This document shows positions 8,086 through 17,484 of a DNA stretch of 64,000 nucleotides, piece by piece. Position numbers and translations under genes: made by a program. Source of the DNA: Verrucomicrobiales bacterium. Lineage in GTDB: Bacteria > Verrucomicrobiota > Verrucomicrobiia > Verrucomicrobiales > DEV007. The first letter of the stretch is position 1. Each line of letters opens with the position of its first letter. The stretch spans positions 1 to 64,000 of the forward strand of contig JAEUHI010000005.1 of NCBI GenBank assembly GCA_016795385.1, given 5' to 3'. The notes under the pieces are model-generated. The model was not told the DNA's origin, ran no database searches, and saw only the letters and a list, made by a program, of their open reading frames with translations.

Positions 8086-8451
8086 ATGACACCGGGGAGT
8101 CGGGAAGATCCGTTCGCCGCCAGAGAAGTGATGGAAGAAAATGCCCCACCGGAATCCCCGTCAAGCGTCCTCGCGCTGGTGTGCGGCTGGATTTGTCTGG
8201 CCGCGTACCTCTGGCCCATCCTTCATGCGCTGGGCGGCACCTACGACGGAGCGATGACGTGGTGCCTGTCCTACCTCTTTCTCATTCCGGCCGTTCCCAT
8301 CGGATCGATCGCCGCCTTCCTCGCTTTGACGAAAGACCCGGTGACCGCAAGGGAAGTCCGGCGTTCGAAGCGGGCTCTTGCGATGATCTGGTTTCCGATC
8401 GCGGCGATGATCCTGATCGTTTTCGCGGATTCGGTGCGGAGAAATTGGTGA
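8086..8451 (+). CDS. Small membrane protein, three predicted TM segments
   Basis: This 121-residue protein has three hydrophobic segments (about residues 28-48, 55-78 and 98-114) and a basic loop (REVRRSKRA) before the last one. It resembles the short DUF-type membrane proteins common in PVC bacteria and has no diagnostic motif. ATG 8086 is chosen because it lies just before the first hydrophobic segment and follows the cupin gene closely. Confidence 0.6.
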   Translation: MTPGSREDPFAAREVMEENAPPESPSSVLALVCGWICLAAYLWPILHALGGTYDGAMTWCLSYLFLIPAVPIGSIAAFLALTKDPVTAREVRRSKRALAMIWFPIAAMILIVFADSVRRNW

Positions 8452-8505
8452 GCGGATGGAGTAGGCAGGATGGATTCGGATCTTCCTCGCGGGATCCGAT
8501 GCGAT

Positions 8506-8581
8506 GCGGGCTGAAGCCCTGGACTACTTTGCCGAACTTTGGCGCACCTTCACATCGGGCTGAAGCCCGATCTACTTTTTT
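8506..8581 (+). repeat. Two copies of a CGGGCTGAAGCCC repeat
   Basis: GCGGGCTGAAGCCCTGGACTAC begins at 8506, and ATCGGGC-TGAA-GCCCGAT followed by CTACTTTTTT lies at 8554-8581. The second copy is a 7-bp hairpin with a T-run and could also end the transcript of the membrane-protein gene. The first copy has one arm altered. Confidence 0.55.
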
Positions 8582-8608
8582 CAACCCAAGTCGCACAGGG
8601 GCCGAAAT

Positions 8609-8854
8609 TCACGGCGAAAGCCTCTCAAAGCTCAGACCGGGATCGCCCACGGGACTGCCGGCGAGGACAAAGAGGAGGGTGTCGCCGTCGAGGGAGGTGT
8701 CGGCCACCATCTGCACATCCGTGGAGGCGAGGACGAGCCGGCTCTCTTCGTCGATGGACCAGTCCCCCTCGAGGACCTTGCCTTGGTCGGCTCCTTCATA
8801 GTTCCAGGTGAAGGTGCCGGCGGGATCCATGGTCATCGATCCGCGATGCTTCAC
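8609..8854 (-). pseudogene. Probable C-terminal remnant of a larger protein
   Basis: The frame encodes about 81 residues with beta-strand-rich features (GTFTWNYEG, LEGDWSIDEESRLVL, DTLLFVLAG), typical of the short lipocalin-like tail at the C-terminus of longer PVC proteins. The frame continues upstream of the GTG at 8854 for about 16 codons of similar character before an in-frame stop, with no convincing start or leader. This looks like the broken end of a gene. It could instead be a genuine small orphan. Confidence 0.35.
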
Positions 8855-8910
8855 ACGGCGTTCGAGGGGATCGCCCTTGCGGAAATGGGGGCTTGCGGTC
8901 TACTCTCCGC

Positions 8911-9909
8911 ATGCTCGCAAAGACGATCCGACTCCTCGCCCTCATCGCGTTGACGGGTGCCATTCCCCATGCCGCGGAGGCGCAGATCAAGAAAAAGGGG
9001 GAGGAGGAGAGGTTCATGAAATACACGCTGCCTGCCGCCCCACCGTCGCTCAGGGTGAAAGATGTCGTGCGGACGAGGGTCTTTCACGATGAGCAGGGAT
9101 ACTTTGAAAAAGGAATCTCCGGAGCCTATGAGCGACGGGATGTCATCGCGACGGTCGAGGACCGCCAGAGCATCGAAGGCCGGGTGACGTCGCAATTCCA
9201 AGCGGACAAGGAGCCGGTGCGGGTCCCGCCCCAGGTGTTTTCCGTGAAGCTGATCCCCCATCAATCGACCCTCTTCGGAAAATTCGTCGCGAAGTTCGAT
9301 CCTTATGGGAAGGACAGCGGGATCACGATCGAACAGGAGGGCATGTATGAGATGAGCGTGATCGAGGGCAGCTACGAGGCCTTCCAGAAAGGCGGAGCGA
9401 TCACGGTGGAGATCAAAAAGGAAGACCACGAACGTTATCTCGCCGCCGTCACGAAATCGTTCCAGCATCCGGGATTCCTCACCTTCTGCGCGGAGGAGTA
9501 CCGCGAGATGCAGGTGCGGCAGATCGAACGCCAGGTCGCGGAAGCTCCCGACAGCGTGCTGCCGCCCGGTACCGATGCGCAGGGACGGGCGCGTTTCCTC
9601 GAAGAGGTGCGGACGTGGCGGGTGCAGGCGATGCCGACGATGCGGTCGACGCCGGCGCGCTTCCATTTCTCGGGGGATGTGATGCGGAGCGAGGTGGCGG
9701 AGTCGGGACTGGAGATCCGCTTTGTCACCTCAATCCCCAATGGCAATCCGATCGCCGCTCCGGGTGATGACTGGATGGAGCGATACCGCGTCCACAAGCA
9801 GACCGACTTCCACGCGGAGGATTACGACGACACCCGCGTGCTCGATCCACGCGAAAAGCTGCCGGGCTGGTACAAACCCAAGTGGGAGCAGCAGGAGCCG
9901 GTGCGCTGA
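8911..9909 (+). CDS. Secreted protein of unknown function
   Basis: This 332-residue protein has a signal peptide (residues 1 to about 23, cleaved near AEAQI). The mature protein is charged and mixed alpha/beta, with a first half of strand-rich sequence and a second half containing a long acidic/basic helix (EEYREMQVRQIERQVAEA). No family or catalytic motif is recognised. ATG 8911 gives the signal peptide. An in-frame TTG at 8893 is less likely. Codon use resembles the neighbours. Confidence 0.65.
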   Translation: MLAKTIRLLALIALTGAIPHAAEAQIKKKGEEERFMKYTLPAAPPSLRVKDVVRTRVFHDEQGYFEKGISGAYERRDVIATVEDRQSIEGRVTSQFQADKEPVRVPPQVFSVKLIPHQSTLFGKFVAKFDPYGKDSGITIEQEGMYEMSVIEGSYEAFQKGGAITVEIKKEDHERYLAAVTKSFQHPGFLTFCAEEYREMQVRQIERQVAEAPDSVLPPGTDAQGRARFLEEVRTWRVQAMPTMRSTPARFHFSGDVMRSEVAESGLEIRFVTSIPNGNPIAAPGDDWMERYRVHKQTDFHAEDYDDTRVLDPREKLPGWYKPKWEQQEPVR

Positions 9910-9979
9910 GGAAGGGGGAAGCGCCGGAGTCATCCCGAGGTTGCCCGGCGGGACGGCCGGAGGCATCTTCCGCCCTATC

Positions 9980-10300
9980 ATGGAAGACAAGCTGCAATCC
10001 TTTCGCCAGCCCATCGTCACGGCCACGGGCATCCTGCTCGGTTTCATTCTGAATTTCGCCGCGAATTGGGTGAAATCGGATTCCGCCATGCCGGATTGGC
10101 TGGCTTATCTGGTCGGCGTCTGCGTGCTGGCAGGGATTGTCCTGCTGGTCGCCGTGTTATACCGGGTGTTGCGGATGGACTATCCACGCGACCGGGCGGA
10201 GGCCTACCACGCCCGCACCTTGCGTTTTCTCATCGTGGGCGTGACCCTTTCCTTCGCGGGCGCGCTCATCGACATGTTCAGCCACTTCATGCAAGAGTAG
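9980..10300 (+). CDS. Small membrane protein, three predicted TM segments
   Basis: This 106-residue protein has hydrophobic segments at about residues 11-28, 38-60 and 80-98, separated by a basic loop (RVLRMDYPRDRAEAYHARTLR). That pattern suits an inner-membrane protein of unknown role. The start ATG at 9980 lies 70 bp after the preceding secreted-protein gene. An extension into the upstream gene is possible in frame but would not be coding-like. Confidence 0.6.
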   Translation: MEDKLQSFRQPIVTATGILLGFILNFAANWVKSDSAMPDWLAYLVGVCVLAGIVLLVAVLYRVLRMDYPRDRAEAYHARTLRFLIVGVTLSFAGALIDMFSHFMQE

Positions 10301-10493
10301 GCGTAAGCGGCCTGCGGCCGCGGTGCCGGAAAACGGTCACCTGCACCCACCCGCGCACCACGAGATCGGCTTGGCCGGAGCGGCCTCTTTCCGGATTTCT
10401 GGGCCGAAAGTCGGATACCGCGCCCCGATCCGGGGAATGCTCCTAGGTATTTGGTCCCATTTCGTCCGGGCGGAGTTGGCGTTTGTTGTGCCC

Positions 10494-11924
10494 ATGCAAA
10501 AACAAACCATGAAAACCACCCTCCTGATTCTGACCGCCTCGCTCGGCTCCGTCCTTTCCGCAATGGCGGGCACGCAATACGAGATCGTTGCCAATGCGAA
10601 TGCTTCCGAAGCCGAATGGCCGCGGGGCCAGTGGGTCTATTCCGCCGGAAACTTCTACGGCGCCTCGCAGAACGGCGGGGCCAGTGGGATGGGCAGCCTC
10701 TTCCGATGCGATCCGGCGACGGGCCAGTTTTTCCTGCTTCATTCCTTCAGCGGAGGAAACGACGGCACCTCGCCGAGCACGGGACTGTTCGAATCCCCCA
10801 CCAATGGGCGGCTCTACGGCGTGAACTACGGAGGCATGAACAACGCGGGCACGATCTTTCGCATCGACAAACCGGGGAACTTCTTCGAAACGATCCACCA
10901 GTTCACGGGGCTGAGCGGCGGCAGTCCCGACAGCCCGCCGATGGAGGCGAGTGATGGCAAAATCTACGGGATCGCCGGCAGTGGCGGAGCGTTCGGCTTC
11001 GGTGGGATCTACACGATCAATCTCGATGGCACGGGATACCAGCTCCTCCGCGCCTTTACCGGCACCGGCGGCGCGACGCGTGGGAAAGGCGAAGAGAGCG
11101 GAGGACTCGTCGAAGGCCCCAACGGTTACCTCTACGGAGTGACCCCGAGCGGAGGCACGAACGACACCGGCGTGTTCTTCCAGATGAGCAAAGACGGAGT
11201 GACCTACAACGTCTTCCGCGAATGGCCCTCGACCGGCTTGCAGCGGCCGAACAAGCGTCTCCTCCTCGCGAGCGACGGGTACTTTTACGGATCCACCAAC
11301 TCCGGCGGGGCGGCGAACCGGGGCGGGATCTTCCGGATCAGCGCCAGCGGCGACTACACCGAGCTGCACGAGTTCGACAATTCGCCCAATGGTTATAGCA
11401 TGGGAGGTAATCTCATCGAAGGCACCGACGGCTACCTTTACGGCTGCACTTTCTTCCCGGTGGGAGTGGTTTTCCGTCTCGCCAAGGATGGCAGCAGTTT
11501 CGCGGTGCTCCATCGCTTCACCGGCGGTACCACAGACGGAAGCCAGGCGGGCGCACCCTTGATTGAAACAACTCCGGGAGTTTTCCACGGCACAACGATC
11601 GCTGGAGGAACGAACAATGACGGGGTCATTTACCGTATCGAAACCACGATTGAAGCCCCCACCCTGTCGGTGAGCGGCCCGAGGCGTGTCACCTTCCGCG
11701 GCAGCTCGCTGCGCCTCCGCGGCACCGCCGCCGACGACCTCCGCGTGGTCCGTGTCGAATACACGACGAAGAAGCTCTACAAGCCCGCCGTGGGCACCAC
11801 GGCGTGGAAAGCGCGGGTCCGCGTGAAACCGACGAGCAGCCGGGTGAAGGTGCGCCTGCGTTCGCTCGATGACGACGGCCAACTTTCCGGGCTCACGACG
11901 GTCCGCGCGCGAAGAGCAGAGTGA
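10494..11924 (+). CDS. Secreted GloVer-repeat beta-propeller-like protein
   Basis: This protein of about 476 residues has a signal peptide and a tandem array of roughly 50-residue GloVer-type repeats. Each contains a Y-G-x-x-x-x-G-G turn and an IFRI/LFRC/VFFQM-like strand (LYGVNYGGMNNAGTIFRI, FYGSTNSGGAANRGGIFRI). The array spans about residues 45-385 and is expected to fold as a propeller. The last 95 residues form a separate Ig-like domain rich in Arg/Lys that is also found on the NHL protein at 13258 and the lyase at 30182. ATG 10494 or 10509 can start the protein, and both leave a usable signal peptide. An extracellular or surface location is inferred. The ligand is unknown. Confidence 0.8.
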   Translation: MQKQTMKTTLLILTASLGSVLSAMAGTQYEIVANANASEAEWPRGQWVYSAGNFYGASQNGGASGMGSLFRCDPATGQFFLLHSFSGGNDGTSPSTGLFESPTNGRLYGVNYGGMNNAGTIFRIDKPGNFFETIHQFTGLSGGSPDSPPMEASDGKIYGIAGSGGAFGFGGIYTINLDGTGYQLLRAFTGTGGATRGKGEESGGLVEGPNGYLYGVTPSGGTNDTGVFFQMSKDGVTYNVFREWPSTGLQRPNKRLLLASDGYFYGSTNSGGAANRGGIFRISASGDYTELHEFDNSPNGYSMGGNLIEGTDGYLYGCTFFPVGVVFRLAKDGSSFAVLHRFTGGTTDGSQAGAPLIETTPGVFHGTTIAGGTNNDGVIYRIETTIEAPTLSVSGPRRVTFRGSSLRLRGTAADDLRVVRVEYTTKKLYKPAVGTTAWKARVRVKPTSSRVKVRLRSLDDDGQLSGLTTVRARRAE

Positions 11925-12009
11925 GGGCCGGGGTCCTTGGAACGTGGGGCCCGGGAATCTCGAGGTGATGAGGATTGACGAAATCGGCGAAAACCTGCAT
12001 TCATGGGCG

Positions 12010-13245
12010 ATGCGACGGATTTTCAACCACCGCCCCCCCTTCCTGCGCTTCGGGTTCGCCGTGATCTTCACCTGCCAGACGTTCGGGGTATTCGCCGAGG
12101 ACCGCACCTGGACGAGCACGGATGGCAAAACCGTTACCGCCACGATCATCGCCTTGGAGGGAGAAGAGATCTCGCTCCAGAGCGGCGACAAGGTTTTCAA
12201 ATTCCCCCTCACCCGGCTGAGTCCGGCGGACCAGGAGTTCGCCGCAAAGTGGAAAGCCGACGCGGAGAAGGAGATGGCGGAGTCGGCTTCTTTCCTGGGC
12301 GATTTCCGGGATCTGAAACCCGGCGTCTGGCCCACCGATGTCGCCGCGGAGTTCGAGGTGGATGCGATCGAGGTGGTGAAGGAGGACGAGGCGGCGAAGC
12401 TCTACATCTACCGCAGCCCGCATTTTGAATTCGAGAGTCCGTTGCGCCTCTCCACGAGCGTGGTGCGCGAATTCGCCCGCATCTTCGAAGCCTCGTTCGA
12501 ATTCGCGAAGATCATTCCGATCGGCCTGAATCCGCAACCGAGCACGGGCGGCTATTACAAGACGAAGCTCTACCAATCAAAGGAGGACTATTACGTCGAT
12601 GGAGGGATGCAGGGCTCGGGCGGCATGCACACCTACAGCTACCGGGGCGACGAGATCCTGACGAGCCTCATCAAGGTGCCGCTGAGCAATCTCGGGGTGG
12701 AATACACGGGCACGCGCTACATCGTGGACCACAAGAAACAAAGCGCGGTGCTCGTGCACGAGATCGGCCACCAGATCACGGGCCGCTGGCTGCCGGTGCT
12801 GCCGACCTGGGTGAAGGAGGGGCTCGCGGAATTCATCTCGGTGCAGCCCTACGACAACGGCCGTTTCCGCCTGACCCAGCTCGATCGAGCGATCCGGGAC
12901 GACGTGGCGAGAATGAGCGGCTCGGACAAGGAATTTCAGATGATCGGAGTGGAACGGCTCATGAAAATCAGCGGCGACGAGTGGGCGGCGGAACTGGCCT
13001 CGGGCGACGGCTCGATCAATTACTGCTCGGCGAACGTACTCTTCTACTACTTCCTGCGGCTCGATGGCGAAGGCAAGAGTGAGCGTCTCATCGACTATCT
13101 GAAGGCGATTTCGGCAGGCACTCCGGAAGAGACGGCCCGCGACGAAAAGCTGCTCGCGGGGAGGTCGTTCGAAGAGCTCGAGCAGGCGGTCGCGGAGGCG
13201 TGGCGCGGGAGCGGGCTGCGGCTGACGTTTACTTCGGCGAACTGA
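12010..13245 (+). CDS. Secreted HExxH metalloprotease-like protein with SHD1 domain
   Basis: This 411-residue protein has a signal peptide (cleaved near VFAED) and an SHD1-type SH3-like domain at about residues 28-75 (TWTSTDGKTVTATI to FPLTRLSPADQEF), common in PVC exported proteins. A C-terminal region follows with VLVHEIGHQITG and WVKEGLAEFIS, the zinc-binding HExxH plus downstream Glu of gluzincin-like peptidases. A zinc endopeptidase outside the cytoplasm is likely but the substrate is unknown. ATG 12010 starts directly at the signal peptide. Upstream in-frame codons overlap the preceding gene and are unlikely. The gene ends 12 bp from the convergent NHL gene. Confidence 0.8.
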   Translation: MRRIFNHRPPFLRFGFAVIFTCQTFGVFAEDRTWTSTDGKTVTATIIALEGEEISLQSGDKVFKFPLTRLSPADQEFAAKWKADAEKEMAESASFLGDFRDLKPGVWPTDVAAEFEVDAIEVVKEDEAAKLYIYRSPHFEFESPLRLSTSVVREFARIFEASFEFAKIIPIGLNPQPSTGGYYKTKLYQSKEDYYVDGGMQGSGGMHTYSYRGDEILTSLIKVPLSNLGVEYTGTRYIVDHKKQSAVLVHEIGHQITGRWLPVLPTWVKEGLAEFISVQPYDNGRFRLTQLDRAIRDDVARMSGSDKEFQMIGVERLMKISGDEWAAELASGDGSINYCSANVLFYYFLRLDGEGKSERLIDYLKAISAGTPEETARDEKLLAGRSFEELEQAVAEAWRGSGLRLTFTSAN

Positions 13246-13257
13246 AAGGTGCACCGT

Positions 13258-14667
13258 TCATCGTTTCCGGGTGACGCGCAGAGTTTTTGCGGCGGAGGTG
13301 TTGCCGAGCGTGTCGCCCGCGGTGATCTGGATGGTGTTTTTCCCTTTGCCGAGAGGCGCGACAAACGTCCAGGAGGTCGTCCCAGTGGCATTACGGAAGG
13401 CGCCCTTGCCGATGCGGTAACGCACCGCGGCGACCCCAGCGGGATCCTGCGCCGATCCGGAAAGGCGGAGACGCGACTTGGTCGTGGTGCGGGGAATCTT
13501 CGTCGCAACGGTGAGAGCAGGTCCCGTCAGATCGGGGGGAGAGGGCTCCGGCGAAAAACGGAGGACGCGATCATTGTCCGCATCGGCGACCCAGAGGCGA
13601 CCCGAGTCGTCGAAGGCCAGGCCGAGGGGGCGGTTGAAACCTCCGGCGGAGGTGCCCGCTGAAGCCGAATTGAAATCCGGCTGGCCGATGACCTGATCCG
13701 CCGCGGCGCCGTTCTCCTTGGTCGCCGCGTCGCGGAAGCCAAGGATCCGGTTGTTCCAATGATCGGCGACCCAGAGGGTGCCCTCGGCATCCATCGCGAG
13801 GCCGGAGGGCACGCGCATCCCGGTGGCACCTCCGTTCTGCGAACCGTTCGTGAATCCGGGCTGGCCGAGGACGCCGCTGGCCGAGGCACCCGTGGTGAGT
13901 TGGCCGGCGTTTTCGAAACGAACGACCCGGTTGTTCGTCTGCTCGACGATCCAAAGCCGGTCGCCCGCATCGACGAGGACGCCGATGGGATGATACAGCC
14001 CGCTCGCGGAGGTGCCGTAGCCGCCGATCTCGACCGTGGCGGAAGCTCCGTTGGTGAGAGTCGAGGCATTGGGGAATTTCAGGACGCGATGGTTGAGATA
14101 ATCGCAGACCCAGAGGTTGTCGGCCGCATCGATAAAGACGGCCGAGGGATGCTGGAATTGGCCCATTCCGCCACCGGGACCGTTCGACACGAAATCGGAC
14201 TGGCCGATCACGAGCGAAGCATCGGCCCCGTTGGCGAGATTCGCCGCATCCTCGAACATGAGGACACGATGGTTGTTGACCTCGGCGACCCAGAGCCGTC
14301 CCTGGCTGTCGAGACAGATCCCGAGCGGTGTGTTGAGCGTCGAACGCGTCGTGCCGCTCCCCGATCCCGTGAAGCTCGATTGCCCGATGACGGCCTCGGC
14401 GGCGGCACCGCTGGCGAGGGCCTCGACATTCGCGTAGCGGAGGATGCGATGCTGGGAGTAGGACGAGACGAAGAGTTTTCCACTGACGGGATCGACGGCC
14501 ACACCGGCCGGATAATCGATGTTCTCCGCATCGGCCGTGGCTCCTCCCGTCGTATCGAAATCGACCGCACCGAGGACGAGATCCGCCAAGGGGGATTCGG
14601 GAAAGGAGGCGTGGAGCGGGAGGATTGAGGCCAACCCGATGGTGAAGAGGGATAGGGCTACTTTCAT
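13258..14667 (-). CDS. Secreted NHL-repeat protein
   Basis: This 469-residue protein has a signal peptide and six or so NHL repeats of about 50-60 residues. Each has a LxVADxxNHRVLRF-type strand (RLWVAEVNNHRVLMF, LWVCDYLNHRVLKF, LWVADHWNNRILGF) followed by a VIGQxDF loop, so a six-bladed propeller is expected. The final 95 residues are the same kind of Ig-like domain as in the GloVer protein (RLRLSGSAQDPAG, GTTSW, ending LRVTRKR). NHL propellers usually bind ligands or proteins and are seldom enzymes. ATG 14667 was chosen. A TTG six codons upstream is the only alternative. It is divergent from the sialidase-like gene. Confidence 0.87.
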   Translation of the reverse strand: MKVALSLFTIGLASILPLHASFPESPLADLVLGAVDFDTTGGATADAENIDYPAGVAVDPVSGKLFVSSYSQHRILRYANVEALASGAAAEAVIGQSSFTGSGSGTTRSTLNTPLGICLDSQGRLWVAEVNNHRVLMFEDAANLANGADASLVIGQSDFVSNGPGGGMGQFQHPSAVFIDAADNLWVCDYLNHRVLKFPNASTLTNGASATVEIGGYGTSASGLYHPIGVLVDAGDRLWIVEQTNNRVVRFENAGQLTTGASASGVLGQPGFTNGSQNGGATGMRVPSGLAMDAEGTLWVADHWNNRILGFRDAATKENGAAADQVIGQPDFNSASAGTSAGGFNRPLGLAFDDSGRLWVADADNDRVLRFSPEPSPPDLTGPALTVATKIPRTTTKSRLRLSGSAQDPAGVAAVRYRIGKGAFRNATGTTSWTFVAPLGKGKNTIQITAGDTLGNTSAAKTLRVTRKR

Positions 14668-14814
14668 CAACTTCAGTGTCGCCAAAGCGATCCGCCTTGC
14701 TTCGCGGATCTTGCAGAAGACCGGGCGTCATCCAGCAATGAAGAGTGAAGTTCCGGGCATGCGGGGCGGATCCGGGTTGAAAAAGACTCCCGTTTCGCGG
14801 TTGATGACAGGCCC

Positions 14815-16341
14815 ATGCGCCTCCTCGCCTTTTTCTCCACGCTCGTACTCGTCCCGCTGCCCGCGTCGGCCGCCGAGCCATGGACGCCGCTCTCCATCGC
14901 CGCGAATGATCTCTCCATCGCGACGGGCCAGCCCTCGCTGGTGCTGATGTCGAGCGGATCGACGCATGTGCCGGTCTGGTCGCTCTCGGGCGGCACGGTG
15001 GGCCAATCGGTCGCGGGGGTGATCGGCGCCCTGCCGCAGGATTGCGCGGCGGTGAAGGTGGAGATCGTAGTGACCTCGGATGATCCGGAGACGCGTCCGG
15101 AGTTCTCCGATGTCTACCGGGTGCATCTCTCGCAGTTGGTCGATGGCGCGCCGTTCACGGATCGCTATGTGCTGGGCAAGACGGTCCGCACGGCGCTGCC
15201 GGACGCGCCTTTCCATTCACGGACGATCCTGCTCGCGCCACGCTACGAGGTGGTGCCTGGTGCGCCGCTCTGGTTGCGCATCCAGCGCGAGCCCGGTGAG
15301 GAAGGCGACACCTTCACCCGCCCGACGGGACTCGCGGCGGTGAAAGTGACGCCCTTGCCGCCCCTGCCCGAACCCCGCGTCGTGCAGGACGTGAGCGGCT
15401 ACAATTCGTGGCCGATGATCCAGGCGATCGGCGACAAACTCGTCTGCACCTACAGCCGCGGCTCGGGCCACACCATCGGCGAAGACTCGCGCGCCGTCTT
15501 CGCCCGCACCTCCCTCGACGGAGGGCTCACCTGGACGCCGGAAACGACGGTGGCGGACACGCCCGGCTACGGCGAAGTGACGGTGGGCAAAGGGCTCGAC
15601 TCCACCGGAGCGATGCTGCTCTGGGTGCGCCGCATCGGGAAAGAGTGGAACCACGATCTCTACCGCACCACGGACGGAGTGACCTTCACGCGGATCGCGA
15701 CCCCGCCGCTCCAAGTCGCGCCGATGCAGATCACGGATGTCTTTCCGATCCCCGGCGTGGGTTTGATGTGCCTGTGGTTCGCGGGGAACTACAGCGACAA
15801 GCCGGTCCACTCGTGGGGAATGATGACGAGCGGAGACGACGGAACGACCTGGACGCAGAAGACGATCGAGTCCGGCCTGATGAAAGAAGATTGGCCGACC
15901 GAACCCTCCGCGGTGTTTCTCGGTGACGGAAGGATTCTCGCGATCGGCCGCACCGAGGCGGGTGTGAAAACGCAGTTCCAGATGATCACGACCGATCTCG
16001 GAGCGACGTGGAAACGCTCGCGGACGAACATCGGCGATGTCATGGCCTCGACACCGAGCCTCCTCCTCGATCCAAAAACCGGCTTGATCAGCAACTATTA
16101 CTACGAGCGCGGCCAAGGTCTCCTGCGCCGACGCATCGTCGATCCGGAGCGGGTCTTCGATGACCCGATGGCTTGGCCGGAATCCGAGATCCTCGCCGCG
16201 GGCAGTCCGCTCCCATGGGATTCCGGCAATGCCAACGCCACCGTGATCGGCGACCGGCACTACGTTTCCTTCTATTCCGGAAAAGCGCCCGATACGAAGG
16301 TAATGGTCTCGGAGGTCGACGCACCGGTGAAACAGGAGTGA
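14815..16341 (+). CDS. Secreted sialidase-like BNR-repeat protein
   Basis: This 508-residue protein has a signal peptide (cleaved near SAAEP), an N-terminal beta-sandwich-like region (about residues 20-180) and a C-terminal propeller. The propeller carries Asp-box motifs SLDGGLTWTP, SGDDGTTWTQ and TTDLGATWKR. Asp-boxes mark sialidases and other six-bladed glycoside hydrolases. The arginine triad of true sialidases is not evident from reading, so the substrate is open. Divergent from the NHL protein across 147 bp, with which it may share regulation. Confidence 0.78.
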   Translation: MRLLAFFSTLVLVPLPASAAEPWTPLSIAANDLSIATGQPSLVLMSSGSTHVPVWSLSGGTVGQSVAGVIGALPQDCAAVKVEIVVTSDDPETRPEFSDVYRVHLSQLVDGAPFTDRYVLGKTVRTALPDAPFHSRTILLAPRYEVVPGAPLWLRIQREPGEEGDTFTRPTGLAAVKVTPLPPLPEPRVVQDVSGYNSWPMIQAIGDKLVCTYSRGSGHTIGEDSRAVFARTSLDGGLTWTPETTVADTPGYGEVTVGKGLDSTGAMLLWVRRIGKEWNHDLYRTTDGVTFTRIATPPLQVAPMQITDVFPIPGVGLMCLWFAGNYSDKPVHSWGMMTSGDDGTTWTQKTIESGLMKEDWPTEPSAVFLGDGRILAIGRTEAGVKTQFQMITTDLGATWKRSRTNIGDVMASTPSLLLDPKTGLISNYYYERGQGLLRRRIVDPERVFDDPMAWPESEILAAGSPLPWDSGNANATVIGDRHYVSFYSGKAPDTKVMVSEVDAPVKQE

Positions 16342-16369
16342 ACGGCCGACGGATCCCGGATCCATCCCA

Positions 16370-17365
16370 TCACCGGGATTCTTTCTGCCACGCCTTCCGG
16401 GCGGCGCGTTCGTATTTGCGATGATCGCGGAGGCGTTTTTCAAGTCGCTGGCGAAGACGGGATTTGGAAGAGTCGGCCGACTTGCCTGCGGCCATGCGGA
16501 TGGCGGTGGAGGTGATCAGCTTCACGAGGCCCTTCACGTCCTCGAGCGAGACGAACTCCTCGGCGATGCCCTGCCCGGGAGGGCAGTTGTGGTAATTGCC
16601 GAGCAGCACGGAGATGCCCGCGGCGGGTACGCCATAGAGATTCATCGCCGTCGCCTCGCACGAGCCACCGTCGAGGAGGGCCCGCTGGTGCGGGATCTTC
16701 GCGGCTGCCGCGGCATCGAGGAGCTCGGCGGTGATGGCATCATCGAAGACGCTGGTGCGATCACCGACCCGGATGACGGGCCCTTTCCCCTGCTCCGCCC
16801 CACTGCGGGGAGCACTCGTTTCCAGCGAGACAAAACGAACCCCGGCGGGCAGCGACCATCGCTTCGCGAGTTCGATCGAACCCACGAAACCGACCTCTTC
16901 GGCGCGGGTGAAAAGACCATAGACCGTGGCCTCGGCGCCCTGCTCCTCGAGGTCGGCGAACATCGCGAGGATGGCGGCACAGCCGACGAGGTCATCACAG
17001 ACCCGCGCATGGACGAGTCCGTCGCGGAGCTCGAAAGGCTTCAGTTGCCACATCCCGAAATCGCCGAACCACTCCACCGGATGGGTGTCGAGACGTTCTT
17101 CCGGCACTCCGCCGAGAAAGACAGGTTTTCCCTCGTGACGCACCCAGCCGGGATGGTCCATGTGGGCGGCGTAGGCGAGTTGCGTCTTTTTCCGTCCACG
17201 CCGGTAGCAGGCGATGAGATTGCCAAACGCATCTGCCTCGACCGTGACATGCGGCATCCCCGCGAGCCGCTCGCGGACGAGCCGCGCCACATGATACTCG
17301 TGATACGGAGCCGTCGGCGTCGAGAGCACGGCGCGGAGGAGGGAAACGAAGGAAGCGTGGCGCAT
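16370..17365 (-). CDS. M42-family aminopeptidase-like metallopeptidase
   Basis: This 331-residue cytosolic peptidase has the M42 set of metal ligands: AAHMDHPGWV (His and Asp), VCDDLVGCAA (bridging Asp), TRAEEVGFVGS (catalytic Glu-Glu), SLETSAP and LGNYHNCPPG (last His). M42 enzymes remove N-terminal residues from peptides and form large tetrahedral assemblies. Length is slightly short of the usual 345-360, and the C-terminus is a basic helix (RQRLEKRLRDHRKYERAARKAW) not typical of the family. It is convergent with the sialidase-like gene with a 28-bp gap. Confidence 0.85.
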   Translation of the reverse strand: MRHASFVSLLRAVLSTPTAPYHEYHVARLVRERLAGMPHVTVEADAFGNLIACYRRGRKKTQLAYAAHMDHPGWVRHEGKPVFLGGVPEERLDTHPVEWFGDFGMWQLKPFELRDGLVHARVCDDLVGCAAILAMFADLEEQGAEATVYGLFTRAEEVGFVGSIELAKRWSLPAGVRFVSLETSAPRSGAEQGKGPVIRVGDRTSVFDDAITAELLDAAAAAKIPHQRALLDGGSCEATAMNLYGVPAAGISVLLGNYHNCPPGQGIAEEFVSLEDVKGLVKLITSTAIRMAAGKSADSSKSRLRQRLEKRLRDHRKYERAARKAWQKESR

Positions 17366-17484
17366 GGTGGAAACTTTGGATGGAGATCAGCAGGCTGTCC
17401 ACTACGCCGACCCAGGACCCGTGACCCTCGACTTCAAAATCCCCGCTTGCCCCGCCCGTGCCTTGCGCGGACTGTCCCGGCCCC

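Noticed and set aside
10443..12335. A 630-codon minus-strand frame opposite the GloVer protein
   Set aside because: It is a shadow of the repeat gene, has no start context and no similarity to any family.
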